Origin: Voacanga thouarsii
Taxonomy: Eukaryota > Streptophyta > Magnoliopsida > Gentianales > Apocynaceae
Length of the DNA: 64,000 nucleotides
Assembly (NCBI GenBank): GCA_026120185.1
Contig: JANUWF010001109.1
Coordinates: 5,262,001 to 5,326,000 of the forward strand
Reading direction: 5' to 3'
Made by a program: the position numbers and the translations under genes. This document shows, piece by piece, positions 48,096-60,489 of this stretch (the first letter of the stretch is position 1; the number at the start of each line of letters is the position of its first letter). Below the pieces are notes generated by a model. It had not been told where the DNA came from. It was given only the letters and a program-made list of their open reading frames with translations, and made no database searches.

Positions 48096-49307
48096 GCTAT
48101 TATAATTCAATCCATATATTTGTTACGTTTTTAATGGAGAAAATAGAAGCATGCAAACCAAAACACGTGTTGCAAATTTTTAAAATGAACAGTATGAACG
48201 GCAAATTGCGTTGGCTAAGAGATAAAACGAAGATTTGGCGGTTTTTATTATTTTTTTCCCTCAATTTCTTAATTCTATTATATTGCATAATATATATCTT
48301 TTTATTTATTGTTATCCCACCTCACGATGCAGAAGTGGACTTGGGAGGAGAAAAGCTTTGCAAAAAGAATATTATAAATCCTTGCACTTAAATATATGTC
48401 CATTTAAATATAGAAAACTCATTTATCTTTTATAATTCCATTGACGAGTCTCACTGATACATAAAGTTTACTATTAGTCAATTAACACGGAGTAAGATAT
48501 TAAAATAAAATATTTATTTAATTAATATTAGTTCGATAGAATTTTTTTTTTCAAATTTGAATGATTTAAACTAAAATTATAGAGTAAAGTCAACAAGCAA
48601 ATTAATCAACGAAGAGACAAACAATTAAAGGAGATTAAGATCTAAACACAAAATCCCCCTAAACCTTTATATGTTAAAGACCTATTTTTTATTCAATGAT
48701 TAATCTAATATTTTGAGTTGGGGGGAAATTCTGAATTAATTATATATTTTCTCAAATTATATAATTTTTATTCTTAGGTTGATCGAATAATTTCAGTAGA
48801 AAAAATCTCCAAGTACGCATTACAAACTTTGTAAATTCCTTGATAGATCTGACTTTAACTTAAAAAATTTATGTGGTTCTATCTCTAAAATTCCTTACAA
48901 CTCTCATTACTCATAAATAATCTGCTCATGTACATGATTGCTCAATCTCTATATAGGAAATCTGAAAATTAAATTGAAAAACTATCAAATCTCAATTCAA
49001 CACAAGTATATATCATGAATTATTATCAAGAATGTATTTCTTTTATTAAATCAAAGAACGAATTTAACAAATTAAATTTATGGTTCATCCAATCTAAATC
49101 TAAAATAAATTAATACATACTAGCACAAAGAAATTCAAAAATAATCAAGGAAGAATATAAAAACAAAAACCTTATTCTTATGAATACTTGAAATCTCCAA
49201 ATTCTTCCCTTGCCAATTGATGGGAACCAGTGTTTTCATTCTTTAAAATCTGTCTCTTCTTAGTCGTAATGGTCGGTTCTCTCTTCTTTACTTTAAACTC
49301 CTCCTTC
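48096..49307. other. AT-rich intergenic sequence with eroded LTR-like part
   Basis: No gene is supported. Positions 48310-48380 resemble 49445-49510 (both carry AGAAGTGGACT and GAAAAGCTTTGCAAAAA), as duplicated NLR 3' flanks. Positions about 48590-49260 have the composition and phrase order of the gypsy LTR at 1200-1860 (CAATTCAACACAAGTATAT, then a CTTCTTC-rich end), suggesting a very old related LTR. This is a low-confidence reading. Confidence 0.3.
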
Positions 49308-49390
49308 TAATGGAAAAGAATCCCTCTGGCATTGAACATCTGGGCAACCTTGAAGCTGTTTTTTCATTCGATGTGTCTAAGAAGCTTTAG
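49308..49390 (+). pseudogene. Small NLR 3' fragment
   Basis: The stretch CTCTGGCATTGAACATCTG and its surroundings match the LRR end of the NLR pseudogene (47460-47520), including the preceding ATGGAA(A/G)AG. Only about 80 bases remain, followed by sequence resembling the NLR 3' flank. It is a duplicate that has been nearly erased. Confidence 0.65.
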
Positions 49391-50206
49391 CATTTTTTTT
49401 TCTCATTTTTTTTAATTCTAACTTTGGCATATTCGTCTCATTGATTGTTATCCAATCTGAGAATATAGAAGTGGACTGGGTAGAAAAGCTTTGCAAAAAA
49501 AACACATTGCATATTCGTCAATTGATCTCTTTTATAGGATAAGGTTATAATGCAATCATATTCGTCAATTGAATAAGGTATTTTATAAAATAACAGAATG
49601 ACATAGTTAGGTAATTGAGCTCCATCCAACACCCCCACGCCCACCCCCCCCCTCCCCCCAAAAAAAAAGAAAGAAAAAAGATTTAGGTACATACTCCTTG
49701 TAATATTTATCTCTTATTTAAGTCTTTGTATTTTCCCAAAATAATAATGGTCATTGGACTTCATTGGGGTTGCACAGCAAGAAGAGAACAGAAATAAAAT
49801 ACTAATTTTTCACGTAAGTTTTAGGTAAATTGGCAGATTTAGCTTTTAATTTTTTAATTTTTTTTATAAATTTGATCTTTAATCTTTATTTTTTAATTTT
49901 TTGATCATTTTTCTTTGAATAAAATATTTAATCCTTCCGTGTTCTATGTAATGATCAACCTAAAATTAACATTTATTTTTAGAAACCAAACTTACCAATG
50001 GTTGAGTTTTGTTACTACAAGCTTTCTACTAATAAAATATTTGTTCTCTCTTTTATTTTTGCTTAAGTTTTCTTACTTCTAGGTTTAAATTTATAGTTAG
50101 TTGTCAGCTAAGTGTCCGCCATCCATCCCTTAAAAGTTTTCCTTTGGAGTAAGATTTCCTTTAAAATTTGTTTTCATTACTAAATTTGAGTTTTTAACCC
50201 CTTTTA
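49391..50206. other. AT-rich intergenic sequence
   Basis: No gene is seen. A C-rich tract (49625-49658) creates a spurious Gly-rich frame on the minus strand. Positions 49800-49990 (TTTTTAATTTTTT phrases with GATCTTTAATC) look like an eroded non-autonomous repeat that I could not delimit. Confidence 0.4.
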
Positions 50207-50870
50207 TCACATGAAAGAATTACTTATCATGGATATCAGATGCTAAAATTCATCTTGATGTAATGAGTTTTGGAGACATTACTAAACAAAACAATAAAAC
50301 TCCTAACAAATTCTTTCAAAGTGATGAATTTTGTTTGCCATAATTTTCATAAGGATTCGAAGGTTAAATATCTTAAGGTGAAAGATTACTTCCTTTTTGA
50401 GAAAATTTAAGGAAAATGTATGACTATCGGAATTTGTGACTGCAAATTTGAAACTAGTAAATGGGTATAATTCTTCATGTTCAGAATTAATTCTCAATTA
50501 AATCTATGCGAAGAAAATATTAGTGATAAGGACATGTTAGAGGATACATTTTGCGTATTTCATATCTTGAACTGTTGTTATATTTTATTGTAGTTAAACC
50601 AAATAATAAATTACTGATTAAAGATCATGAAATCTGATCAATTAGTTATACCCTCCTAGAGTGAATGCAATTAGAACCTATGATTTTAATCACGAAAGAG
50701 ATCGTGATCGTGACCAATGGGTTTTTGGAATTTTGCCTCAGAAATATTACTATTTTTGCAATTAACCGTTTATTAATCAGAATCGTAAACATATATGAAG
50801 AAAATGGGTTGAAAGGAGAATCACTTCAGAATGGGTGCACTAAGGAATAAGCATATTGCAAATGGCTTTA
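50207..50870 (+). pseudogene. Degraded retroelement gag-like (UBN2-type) gene fragment
   Basis: Landmarks of a common plant gag-like protein family appear in order across frames. They are SWISDAKIHLDVMSFGDI (about 50230-50285), the YLKVKDY region (about 50370), FRINSQLNLCEENISDKDML followed by EDTFCVFH (about 50480-50560) and a MKSDQ-like end (about 50630). The expected counterparts in intact members are the WxxDxExHLxxMxLGDTI, EYLTVKDP and LFRITSxLKLCGExIT blocks. Stops and frameshifts are frequent. It is a dead fragment, with no pol seen beside it. Confidence 0.6.
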
Positions 50871-51840
50871 GAACTATTATCAAATTTATTCGCTCTGTAC
50901 AGTCAATTACTTTCCTTTATATTTCTTTCCTCTATACAATTTAATAGCAATATATTCATCATCATTAGCAGGCTTACTCAAGTCTACAAGTTCATCTCAT
51001 TTGATGATAGATAATTACTTGGTAACACCGTATTATGTGTAATAATTTTGCCCAATATATTAACTAAGATTTTCTACATTAATAGGATTATTCATTTGAA
51101 CAATAATAGTGAGTATGAGATGTGAAAAGTGACAATTATAATATATTATCTAAAATTACCTCATCAAGTAAAATATTTATAAATTTAATAGCGTAATAGA
51201 TTATATTTTTTTAAGAAAATCAATATACTTAATTATAAACTTTAAAATCTGATTTTCCAAAAATACAAGTATTCAAAGAAAAAGAATTAAAAAAACGAAA
51301 TGTTAAGAAGTTATTTAGGAGAATTTAGATGAAGTATACTTTTTTAAGAAGAGAATGCTTTTCACCGCAGCACAGGAGACTGTGCCCTCAATGTTTGAGT
51401 GACTCATCAAGAAAAATTACACCAACTCAACCTTCGCTATGCTATGTCCTGATGCCTTGGCTGCTTTGTCTTTGACCAATGGTCAACTAAGGTTTTAAAA
51501 ATTACCAAAAGTTCATCATGCTCCACATCTTCTCCAAATGATCCGCTTGGTTCGGGCTCCTATGTCACCATAACATCTTCTCCAAAAGTTCAAGGAATTC
51601 TTGACACACAGTCACCATGGTTTTTCTGGAAAGATCATTTGTTCAACTCTCAAAGCAAGACCGGGTCAGTGGCTCAGCGCTATCAATACCATCAAAAAGA
51701 AATTCAGTCGCAATATGGACTTGGTTGAAAGATAAAAAATGCATAAACATCCATAACCTCAGACAAGAACACCCCATTAAGGAAGCCAGAACAATTTCAA
51801 GAACATTGTTCCCCATCAGCAGAATAGTATAGTGTTCCAA
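50871..51840. other. Intergenic sequence without a recognised gene
   Basis: Open frames at 51617-51832 (plus) and 51643-51840 (minus) overlap and neither is recognisable. The minus-strand stretch directly follows the splice donor of the valyl-tRNA synthetase exon, so it is the position of the next intron and exon. The expected next exon is not visible. Confidence 0.4.
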
Positions 51841-51846
51841 GCATAC

Positions 51847-52110
51847 CTATGTATGAGACCTTCCTTATGGAGCCTCACAAAAGCTTCAGTCACAGCTTCT
51901 GATCTTTTCTCTTCCATAGTAAAGGCCTGTTTGCAGAAAGCAGAATTAGCAACAGGGAAAATTTAGATAGATTTGCAATAAGATTCAAAGAGCAAGCAAA
52001 GGTGAAAGAATCATTTTTCTCCTTACCCCACGTGACCAATCCAGAGATGAGCCTAGGCGGTGTAGTTGTTTCAAAATGGAATCCGCATACTCATTTTTCC
52101 ACTTCCAAAC
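51847..52110 (-). pseudogene. Two adjacent exons of a valyl-tRNA synthetase gene
   Basis: Minus-strand exon one (52110-52027, 84 bases, 28 codons) reads VWKWKNEYADSILKQLHRLG and ends SSLDWSRG. It is preceded by an acceptor TTAG and followed by donor GTAAGG. Exon two (51926-51847, 80 bases) reads AFTMEEKRSEAVTEAFVRLH and ends KEGLIHR, between acceptor AACAG and donor GTATGC. This is the connective part of class I valyl-tRNA synthetase around the conserved LDWSR-x-FTMD block, which precedes the LxxxNWDxxL region. Neither exon has a stop. The catalytic HIGH and KMSKS parts and all other exons are absent from the window, so this is a gene fragment, probably duplicated or captured. An exon-intron structure rather than a processed copy shows it came from genomic DNA. 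Confidence 0.8.
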
Positions 52111-52289
52111 CTAACAAAAACAACAGTAAGTTACTTTATGAATATCACTACATGTTATATTGAACTATCAACCTTTCTTTTATTTCAGTAACAGCAGGCG
52201 GGTTTTGGGCTAGCTATTTGCTTCTTAGCCGCTAGTAATTTAGTACGAGAAACTGCCAATTGTAATTGTGTTTTTTAGGGTAACCAATT

Positions 52290-52520
52290 TTAGTTAGAAG
52301 CAACATACTCCAAAATAATAATTGGCATACTCAAACCAGATCCAGAAGAACTCACTTCCACTATAAACTCTGCACAAGTAAAATCATTCCTTGTCTTATT
52401 CATTTCTCTCTGGAGCTTCTTCTCCATCAACACCCATGAGCTAGAGTAAAAATCAAAGTATATCCACAAAATCAGAAAAGAACTGACAGTAGTCATGAAC
52501 ATCCATGCAGCAACACCCAA
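52290..52520 (-). CDS. Unidentified short frame with hydrophobic N-terminus
   Basis: A 76-residue frame (open upstream to about 52580) starts MGVAAWMFMTTVSSFLILWI, a likely membrane segment. It continues YFDFYSSSWVLMEKKLQREM and ends in a Ser/Gly-rich tail. I do not recognise the family. It lies upstream of the two valyl-tRNA synthetase exons on the same strand without being part of that protein. It could be an exon of another captured gene or chance. Confidence 0.25.
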   Translation of the reverse strand: MGVAAWMFMTTVSSFLILWIYFDFYSSSWVLMEKKLQREMNKTRNDFTCAEFIVEVSSSGSGLSMPIIILEYVASN

Positions 52521-52624
52521 GAATGCACAAATGAAGATATTGTGGCATAAAAAGGATTCAATTAAGCAATGAGACTTGAATAAATTTCTTTAACCACTGA
52601 CCATTCCTTCATTTTTCACCAAAC

Positions 52625-53110
52625 CTTGCAGTGGACACCTTCTCTTCAAGCCTGATTAAACGTTTTATGGAAGGAAGTAAGCTGATAGATGAACCTCTGC
52701 AGTACCTCGAGCATTTGCCCAATCTTGTATATCTTCATGTTGCCGGAGCCTATGAAGGTGAGGAATTGCATTTCAAGGCTGGAAAGTTTCAGTGGCTCAT
52801 GGATTTAAATCTTTGGTTGTTAGAAGAACGAGGCGGGTAAGAGTAGAGAAGAGCTCAATGCCTCGTCTGCAAATGCTATACTTTGAAGATTGTAAACTAA
52901 TGGAAGATCCACTGGCATTGAACATCTCAGCAAGCTTCAAAAGGTTTATTTACTTGATATGGCTGAGAAATTGATCGCATCAGTGCAGAATAGAGGAATT
53001 AGAAGAAGCACTCAAGCCAAAATATATGTTGCAAATTTGGAAAATGGACGATTTGAATGGAGTTCTATCCCCTTTGATGAGGAACAATTTTTACTATTTT
53101 TTTTCTTGGA
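52625..53110 (+). pseudogene. Second NLR 3' fragment (LRR end)
   Basis: It duplicates 47185-47620 of the NLR pseudogene: DEPLQYLEHLPNLVYL, GEELHFKAGKFQWLMDL, VRVEKSSMP and RRSTQAKIYVANLENG all have direct counterparts. Three frames are used in turn (breaks near 52830 and 52945). No CC or NB-ARC part precedes it. It ends with similar 3' non-coding sequence (a T-rich run and GGAAGATGA). Confidence 0.88.
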
Positions 53111-53234
53111 AGATGAGACTGTACTGTGTAAGCTATTTGTATTTGAATACCTGCTACAACTAAGAATTTCGCTTCTTTTTTAATTTCATACCATCATGAT
53201 AATAAAAACTTAGCAAGTTTGTGATATACTTTTT

Positions 53235-53290
53235 GAATTAACCAGCCCCAAGCAATCTGGAGTTGGCTATATGAACCAATTAATACCATT
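53235..53290 (-). repeat. Possible LINE 3' terminal fragment
   Basis: The minus strand reads GGTTCATATAGCCAACTCC followed by AGATTGCTTGGGGCTGG. This resembles the conserved CATGTAGCCGACCCC...TTGGGGATAAGGC tail of plant LINEs. Only the tail is visible. Confidence 0.35.
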
Positions 53291-54650
53291 AAATCGATTG
53301 CAGTCTAAAGGTATACATTAATCAAATCAGAATGTTTATATAAAAATATACTTTGATCAAATCAGAAAACAAATCAAAATGTGTGATAAAAATAGGAAAA
53401 CTGATAGCTTTTCTTTCATCAGCAATAAAACATCCATTTATATGAATACTCCTATTAAGATATGTCATACAATCTCATAGTTTTGCCTAAATACCATAAA
53501 AAACATAGGATATGTGATTTTGTAAAATGCATCAGCAGCATTTTCTGACAAGACAGAATATTGAATTATTGATCACTTTCTATTTTGGTAGGTTGAAATT
53601 TTTTTCCCCCATAAAAATGTCACACCATAAAAAAGTTAGTCAAAGATATCAACTAAACTCTTGTTCTCCCTTTTCTTTATTCTTTTTGCCTCCAACTTCT
53701 TTCCAATTCTCTTTATCATCATGGAGGCTTACCATGCCAGTTTAGGAGGCTAGGAAACAGAACTAAAAACTTCTGTTCTTGACATTGCCCTTACGACAAT
53801 CTATGAATCACTATTCAGAATTCAGAAGCCCCTGCAAAATGCAAACATGTATACAGCCCTACAAACCCAACCTCCGGCATTATTAAAATTAAAAAAAACA
53901 ACACTAACACAAATTCAGCAAAGACAGTTACCATTCAACCAGTAATTCAATAGAACACTGAAACTAGCAATAGATTTAAATAGATTTAAGGAGTTTTTAG
54001 TAAGGTGACCTTCTGCACCAGAAAGTAAACAAATAGTGGAATCAGGGCTTACCCGCAAGAAGAAGGCATGAGGGAAATTAGTAGAAAGGTGAGAAAAAAC
54101 TTAATCCAGCTGCTCGGACGTGTCACACCTTGAGGCCCAGAAGTGTAAAGCCATCGGGGCACCATGTAAGACAAGTTTAGCTCTTCCTTTGATTTAACTT
54201 CCTAACTAATCCTCTGCCATTGTTGTGTCGTATCTCTCTCTTTTCTTCCTGGGTGTGTTTCTTTCACTGCCCAAATGAATACCGCTAGGTTTCGCCGCAA
54301 GAATCTGACGCCTTTTTCGAGGGTCTCGAAGCTGTGTAGCCTATGGTATATAAATGTTGCGGAATTCCCGAAAAATGGATTTGTTTTCCGAAAGAATTCC
54401 GACAGTGAAAGTGGCCCAATTGAAATTTCGAATATAGTAAAATCGCAATGGGACCCAATAAAATGAGGTTGAATTCACCGATACGACCTCTATCGATTTA
54501 TATTATTTTCAATGTTAATGTTGAATAAAAAGAAAAATAAAAATGCGACTTTGAGATTGCATTAGCGATTTCGACCTAAGTCCAACAATCCTCTTTCAGC
54601 ACATCCAAAAGACTTACCTTTCCAGGCGATTCAAGTTAATTATTAGTGCA
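53291..54650. other. Intergenic sequence without a recognised gene
   Basis: Short open frames (53527-53745 and 54275-54466, plus strand) show no recognisable domain. A minus-strand start at about 54164 followed by a donor-like GGTAAGC at about 54052 was considered, but the downstream acceptor gives an immediate stop. Confidence 0.4.
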
Positions 54651-57370
54651 TCTAAAAGACTCACATTGTTCAAGGCTTATCATTTGTCATATAAATAACA
54701 TTCAATATAACAATATATATAATCTATTGAAGCATTCAAAATTACAAGAACAATATCGTAAGTATATAGAGAAACTATATTGAAAATACAATTAAACAGA
54801 AAACGAAAGAATAGATGATGACAAGGGCTAATCTCTCGAAACAGTAAAATTATTATTATTACAATTCCTCCTAGTATGTCCACCCTTATGACAATTACTA
54901 CATCTTGGAGGAGAGTTGGGTGTCCGATAATCCATATCACAAGGTATCCTTGATGTTCGCGGATGGCCAGAAACTTCATTTCGCATAATTTCTTCCACTA
55001 GTGCAAGCGTAAAATTAAAATGCCTCCAATATTGTTCATCTGCTATAGGAAAAAACTAATCCTCATATGTCAACTCATAATTCCTTCTTGTATAGAACTC
55101 CAAAACAAAGTCAATGGGGTTCCAACATCTATAACGACATACTACAAACCCATGTGAACAAGGAATACCATATATACTCCACTTTTAACACGTGCATGAT
55201 CTCTCCGTTAAATTGACACTGTACATTTGGACTTCTACCCCCTTGTTGAATAGACGATTTGATCCCATATATTCCGGCATGTGCATTAAATTCAGTAACA
55301 ACATGCCCTCTAGATTTATCCTCAAAATAAGAATACAACTTTCACATTTCAGATGGTAAATGGTGTCTCAAATTAGATGCCTTAAAGGCATCTCTATGTT
55401 CATTAAAATATTTAACTAACTTCTGAAATGAAGTTTCAACTAAAACTTTCAGCAGAAGAGATCTTGCTTTCTTTAGCACACTGTTCATGCATTTAGACAA
55501 ACTAGTAGTCATTGAACCATATCTACGCTATTCATCATATGACAATGTCCATTTCTCCAAACCAATTTTCATTAAATACTTAAATACATCTTCTTTTTGG
55601 ATCCTGATTTCATCCAAATATAATTGACACTTGGTCCTTTTGCGCTCTAAACTAGCAGTGTACATCAAACTTGTCAAATTAGTATCCTTAAACTTGGCAT
55701 GAAAATTTTTCTTTATGTGCCCGAGGCAATATCGATGAAAAGCCAAAGGTTCTTGCCACTCATTCATATGACGTACAACATTAATTATGCCTTTATGTTT
55801 ATCAGAAATAAGACATATATGTCTGTCCAAAATGGCATGTTGACGTAGGAGTTTTAAGAACCAACTCCAACTCTCCAATGATTCCTCGTCTATGATGGCA
55901 AATGCAAGAGGAAAGAGTTGACTATTCGCATCCCAAGTAGACGCTATCAACAGTTTGCCTTGATAAAGTCCCCTTAAATGGGTTTTATCAATTGATACCA
56001 CTGGACGACAATATTCGAAACCAACAATTGAAGGTTTAAATGCCCAGAAAAGAAAATCAAAAGCTTTCAAATCACCTACATTAGTCCAATGGTGTCTCTA
56101 CCTCACAGCAGTCCCAGGATTGGAATCATACAAGGCAAGCATGTATTTTGGTAGAGCAATACACGTTGAGGGCCAATCACCATATACAAGTTCCATAACA
56201 ACTTTTCAGGCTTCCCAAGCTTTCTTATAAGAACAACCCATCCTCTACGATTTTTGAACTTCATTAATAACATCACTCACATGGCATTCAGGGTCGTTTA
56301 ACATTAAATAAGTCACATTACGGGCTATGAACCGATGATCCATGTTCCTATGTATATTGTTCACAACTGTAATAACGCATATGTGTTCTTTGTTCAAAAC
56401 TATTATCTGCCACTATCCATGAGTCTTCTTATGTATAATGCAAATATGCCAAGAACAAAGATTGCCGGCACTTGAATGCTTACACTTAGCATACCAGCAG
56501 TCTTTCTTACTCTTCAAGATCCTGAATTCCCAACCTACTTGAAAAGACCACTTTCTTACTGGATATATAGCCTCCTTCTTATTCTGAAATCTCATATTTA
56601 GATGCAAATCAGTGTCAGTGACCAACTTTTTGTAACATCGAATGAACACTTGCTGAGTCATTCATTAACCAGACCCTATGTCATCAAATATTGAAAATCT
56701 TGCTGATTGAAAAATATTATTAGAAGGCCCCGTTATGTCATTCATGTTATCTTGCACTTCAGGTGCGGGAATGTTTGCTGAAATGTCACTTTCTTCACTC
56801 TTATCTATGTCATTCCAATTCATTGGTCCCTCCGAGCCAGTAAAACAGTCACCGTCAGATGTATGCACCATCGAATTAATATTTATTGCACTTGTGATTA
56901 CATGCGATTGAGATGCTATATCTATCGGGTTAGTGCTAACATGCAGACGGTTGCCGTCTTCTTAATATGTATCCACCTCCCGTCGACTTTATGTTGGAAC
57001 CAGTAGTTGCTTGGGGATGATCAAGTTATTCTTTCTTCCCAAACCTTCAAATGTATGACCAACATCGACTGTCTCAGCATTACTACCAGTTGAACTAATG
57101 TATCCAGTTCTGGTAACGTTTAATGTTGCACTTGTATTTTTCATCGGCTGGTAAAATGATTGGGGGCATATATTGTTCAAGTTTTCCATCCATATGCCTG
57201 TGGGGAGTTGGGATAATGAATTGAATTGTCCATTTATCGAGTAACCCAAACCCGTGACCTGATTAAGTATTGCCATAAATGAACTCGTTGGTGGAGATAA
57301 CCCTACTAAGTTACTTGTGTGTTGAGATGTCAAGTCAGAATAGTTAACATGAAGTTGGATACTCTGTGAC

Positions 57371-57540
57371 TAGCAATGGCTAATGGGCCGGCCCACACGG
57401 TTTAGGGTCGGGCCGGGCCGGGCCCGAGGATCGGCCCACCATCCAAGCGGGCCGGTCCCGGAGAGAGGCCCTGGGACCATACCGGCTCGGGCCCTTGACC
57501 TGTGTGGCCCGCGGGCCGGTGTGGGCCGGCCCGTGGCTTA
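57371..57540. repeat. Left GC-rich subterminal region of the hAT element
   Basis: Clusters of GGGCCGG and CGGGCCC in both orientations follow the terminal repeat. Open frames on both strands across it (rich in Gly, Pro, Arg) are products of composition and not genes. Confidence 0.8.
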
Positions 57541-57797
57541 TTCTTTTTTTTTTTCTCCTACTTAACATAATTTTTTTAAATTATAAAAAGCCACCTTGAA
57601 ATGATGGGGGGTTTGGCTTGGACCCCTACCTGTTTTATTAATTAATAAAATAAATATTACATAAGAGGGGGACTTGATGCCTAAACCTCTTTAAAATATT
57701 ATATTGATTAAAATGTAAAAATATAATAAATAGCTTAAAAATAAAATAAAATACATAATATTACTTATTCTAAATTCCTAATTACAAAAATACTAAA

Positions 57798-59930
57798 CTA
57801 ACTACTTGGTTCACCCCATTCATTATCTGAGTCATCATCAATAACCCACGAATTAGTCGTCCTATCTTCGGCTACAAATCAACTACTACAATACATTAAC
57901 ATCTCCAAAGTTTGAGGAGCCAATTGCGATCTTCTTTCATCGATTGTTCGAGCACTCTCACTAAAGACGCTTTTCGATAGCACTGTAGAGACTGGTGGTG
58001 TCAAAAGATCACGTGCCATTTTAGATAAAATGGGGTATTGGTTTACATGAGCCTTTCACCAACCACAAATATCAAAATGATGATCTTCATTTTCTACCAA
58101 GGGCTGCATCTCGTAAATTGCCTTCTCGTTGTAGGTAGTAGTCGATCTTTTTTTACGTTTCATAAATACCCTAATACTGATGAAATTGAAAAGGTAGATT
58201 TTCGCGGAGGTTGAAAGTGACTACTAGATGATGAAGCTTGCCTACTTAGACTAGGAGAACTAGAACAAGAAAACTCAAACTCATACAAATTATACATGTC
58301 AGATAAAGCTTTAACTATTTTATATTTTATGTCTTTTATCATACATTGTTTAAGTGCTTGTTATTCATCAAAATCTAATGTTTCATATAAATATTTAATA
58401 ATACTATGAAAACCAGGCGTCTTTACTCTAGGATCCATACACAATGCCATACAATATAAAATAGGAATATCTTCATAATATTTTTTATATTTTTCAAACA
58501 TACTTCTCATAAAAAACCATATTGGGGATGATACATATATTCACCAAAAATATGTGCTACCTTAGCAAGTGTTGGAAGAATATGATGAGTAGTGGGATAA
58601 TAGGATCCCGATAAAAATTTAGTAGCTTTTTTGAAAGTAAATAAAAATGTTGAAGTGCAGTACAATTTTCAAAATGAGTTTCAGTTAGTGGAGGTTGAAA
58701 ATTATTACTATTACAAAATTCAATAAGTTGGTTTTGAAAAGGTATAACACTTTCAAACATATCTAAAGTTGAGTTCCATCTAGTTTTACAATCTAATCTA
58801 AATTTTTTAAAAGATACACCTTGTTCTCGGCATAATGCCTTAAAATTTTGTTGCCTAGTTGGGGAGGTTTTAATAAATAAAACAACATTTCTAATTATAT
58901 TAACAATATCATCAATATATTTATATCCTTCTTTAACACATAAATTAAGTATATGATAAGCACACCTAGTATGAAATAAAATACCATCTAACATAGGATT
59001 CATAGTATTTTTTAAAATTGTTATGGCAGAATCATTATTTGAAGCATTATCTAAAGAAATAGAAATAATTTTATTTAAAATCCTATATTCACGACATGTT
59101 TGAGTAATCATTCTAGTTATACTACTACCTACATGAGGATATTCAAATAATTTAAAACAAATAGTTCTTTTTTGTACTAACCAATCATGATCTATCCAAT
59201 GACATGTAATGCACAAATAAGATTCATTAGTAATTGCAGTCCAACTATCACAAGTAAGAGCAAATTTCCAATTACAAGAATCAAACATAGCAATTAGATA
59301 CTCTTTCATTTCTTTATATATCTTTATTATATCATTTTTTAATATTGTTCTAGGAATTCTTTTCCATGCTGGTTGACAATTATTTTGCATATATTGTTCA
59401 TAATGTGAATTTTCTGCAAAATTAAAATGTAATTTAGTTTGAATAATCATTTTAGCAAATGCATTTTTATTTTTTCTATGATCATATTGAAAATTTCCAA
59501 CCATTTGACCTCCTGTAGTACGTATTTGTTATTGTTTAAGTAGGTTTTCTAACCAATCATTATGTGACCTTTTCATATGTCTAACTAATGTTCCCGTCCC
59601 TCCTCCCTTCTTATGTGCATATACCGCTCTACAAATTTTACATGTTGCCCTATCATTATCATTATCTTTTTCAAAAAGATTCCAAACCATAGATGTTTTT
59701 ACTTTAGTTGTAACACTTGTTGTTTCAACATCATCCTCACCTATATTAGATTCGTCGGGATTAATTATTGGAGTTGGTTGTGATTGTGAAACACTAACAC
59801 TAGGCCTACTAGGACTTTCATCCTCATTACCTATTTCATTATTTATTAAATTCAAAGCTGGATCTATATTAAAATCAACATGTGCAGATGATTGGTATGA
59901 AGAAAAATGATGATATTGATTTGGATTCAT
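57798..59930 (-). pseudogene. hAT transposase (BED zinc finger, RNase H-like core, hATC), broken
   Basis: ATG at 59930 opens a 133-residue frame with an acidic Ser/Pro-rich N-terminus. A BED zinc finger follows, with C-x2-C in ATCKICRAVY and H-x4-H in LVRHMKRSH (about 59655-59560). A single in-frame stop near 59529 separates it from the 315-residue core (59504-58557). The core carries FALTCDSWTA, SISLDNASNNDSA and HTRCAYHILNL, the typical hAT catalytic surroundings. After 58557 the frame is lost. The C-terminal dimerisation domain reappears at about 58085-57798 (YPILSKMARDLLTPPVSTVL, ERRSQLAPQTLEMLM) and ends at 57798. The family resembles RICESLEEPER-type hAT proteins. Stops and frameshifts make it inactive, although its decay is lighter than that of the MULE around it. 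Confidence 0.9.
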
Positions 59931-60295
59931 TATTTCTTAAAAAAAAAAAAAGCAATCAAAATTCAAATAAAAGTTCAAAAAAATAAAGTATTAACAAATA
60001 ATGAAATAAGAGAATTGAAAAATATAAAAAATAAATTAACTTAAAAAATTAAACAAATAACTAAAACAAATAAACAATTAATAAAAGTCAAAATATAAGA
60101 ATGTAAGATTAAGAAATACTAACTCGTTGATGATCAAGATTCAAGAAAGAATAACAATACTTTGTGGAGCTTTTTACTTCTTGTATCCATTATTCCGCTA
60201 CTCAACAATCTTCCAAAATATGAAGACTTTCTTGAAGAATTGAAAAAAATAGAACATAAAAATAAATTCTATTCTAATACTTTTTGTAGAGAAAA

Positions 60296-60352
60296 TAGAG
60301 AATTAGAGAGAGTTTGAGAGAATTGGGGAGAGTTTGAGAGAATGAGAGAATG
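60296..60352. repeat. Short tandem repeat in the hAT 5' region
   Basis: GAGAGTTTGAGAGAAT appears twice, then in shortened form, upstream of the transposase start on the minus strand. This is a purine-rich 5' untranslated or promoter region. Confidence 0.7.
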
Positions 60353-60489
60353 TTTGATGAGTTTTGGATTGAATTGGGGGGTATTTATAGAGTTTTGGGG
60401 GTTAAAAAAGAGAATATAACCATTAGGAACCAAAATCCAAAAAAAAAAAAAAACATTTCAACCGTTGGGGGGCTGAAATGCAAAAAGAA

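Noticed and set aside
48590..49260. Independent gypsy LTR
   Set aside because: Similarity to 1200-1860 is at the level of phrase order and composition only. It is recorded as a low-confidence remark in the features and not as an element.
54050..54170. Possible first exon with a hydrophobic segment on the minus strand
   Set aside because: The donor-like site has no acceptor that keeps an open frame. The nearest one gives a stop after two codons.
57380..57568. Gly/Pro/Arg-rich frames on both strands
   Set aside because: They are the GC-rich subterminal repeats of the hAT element.
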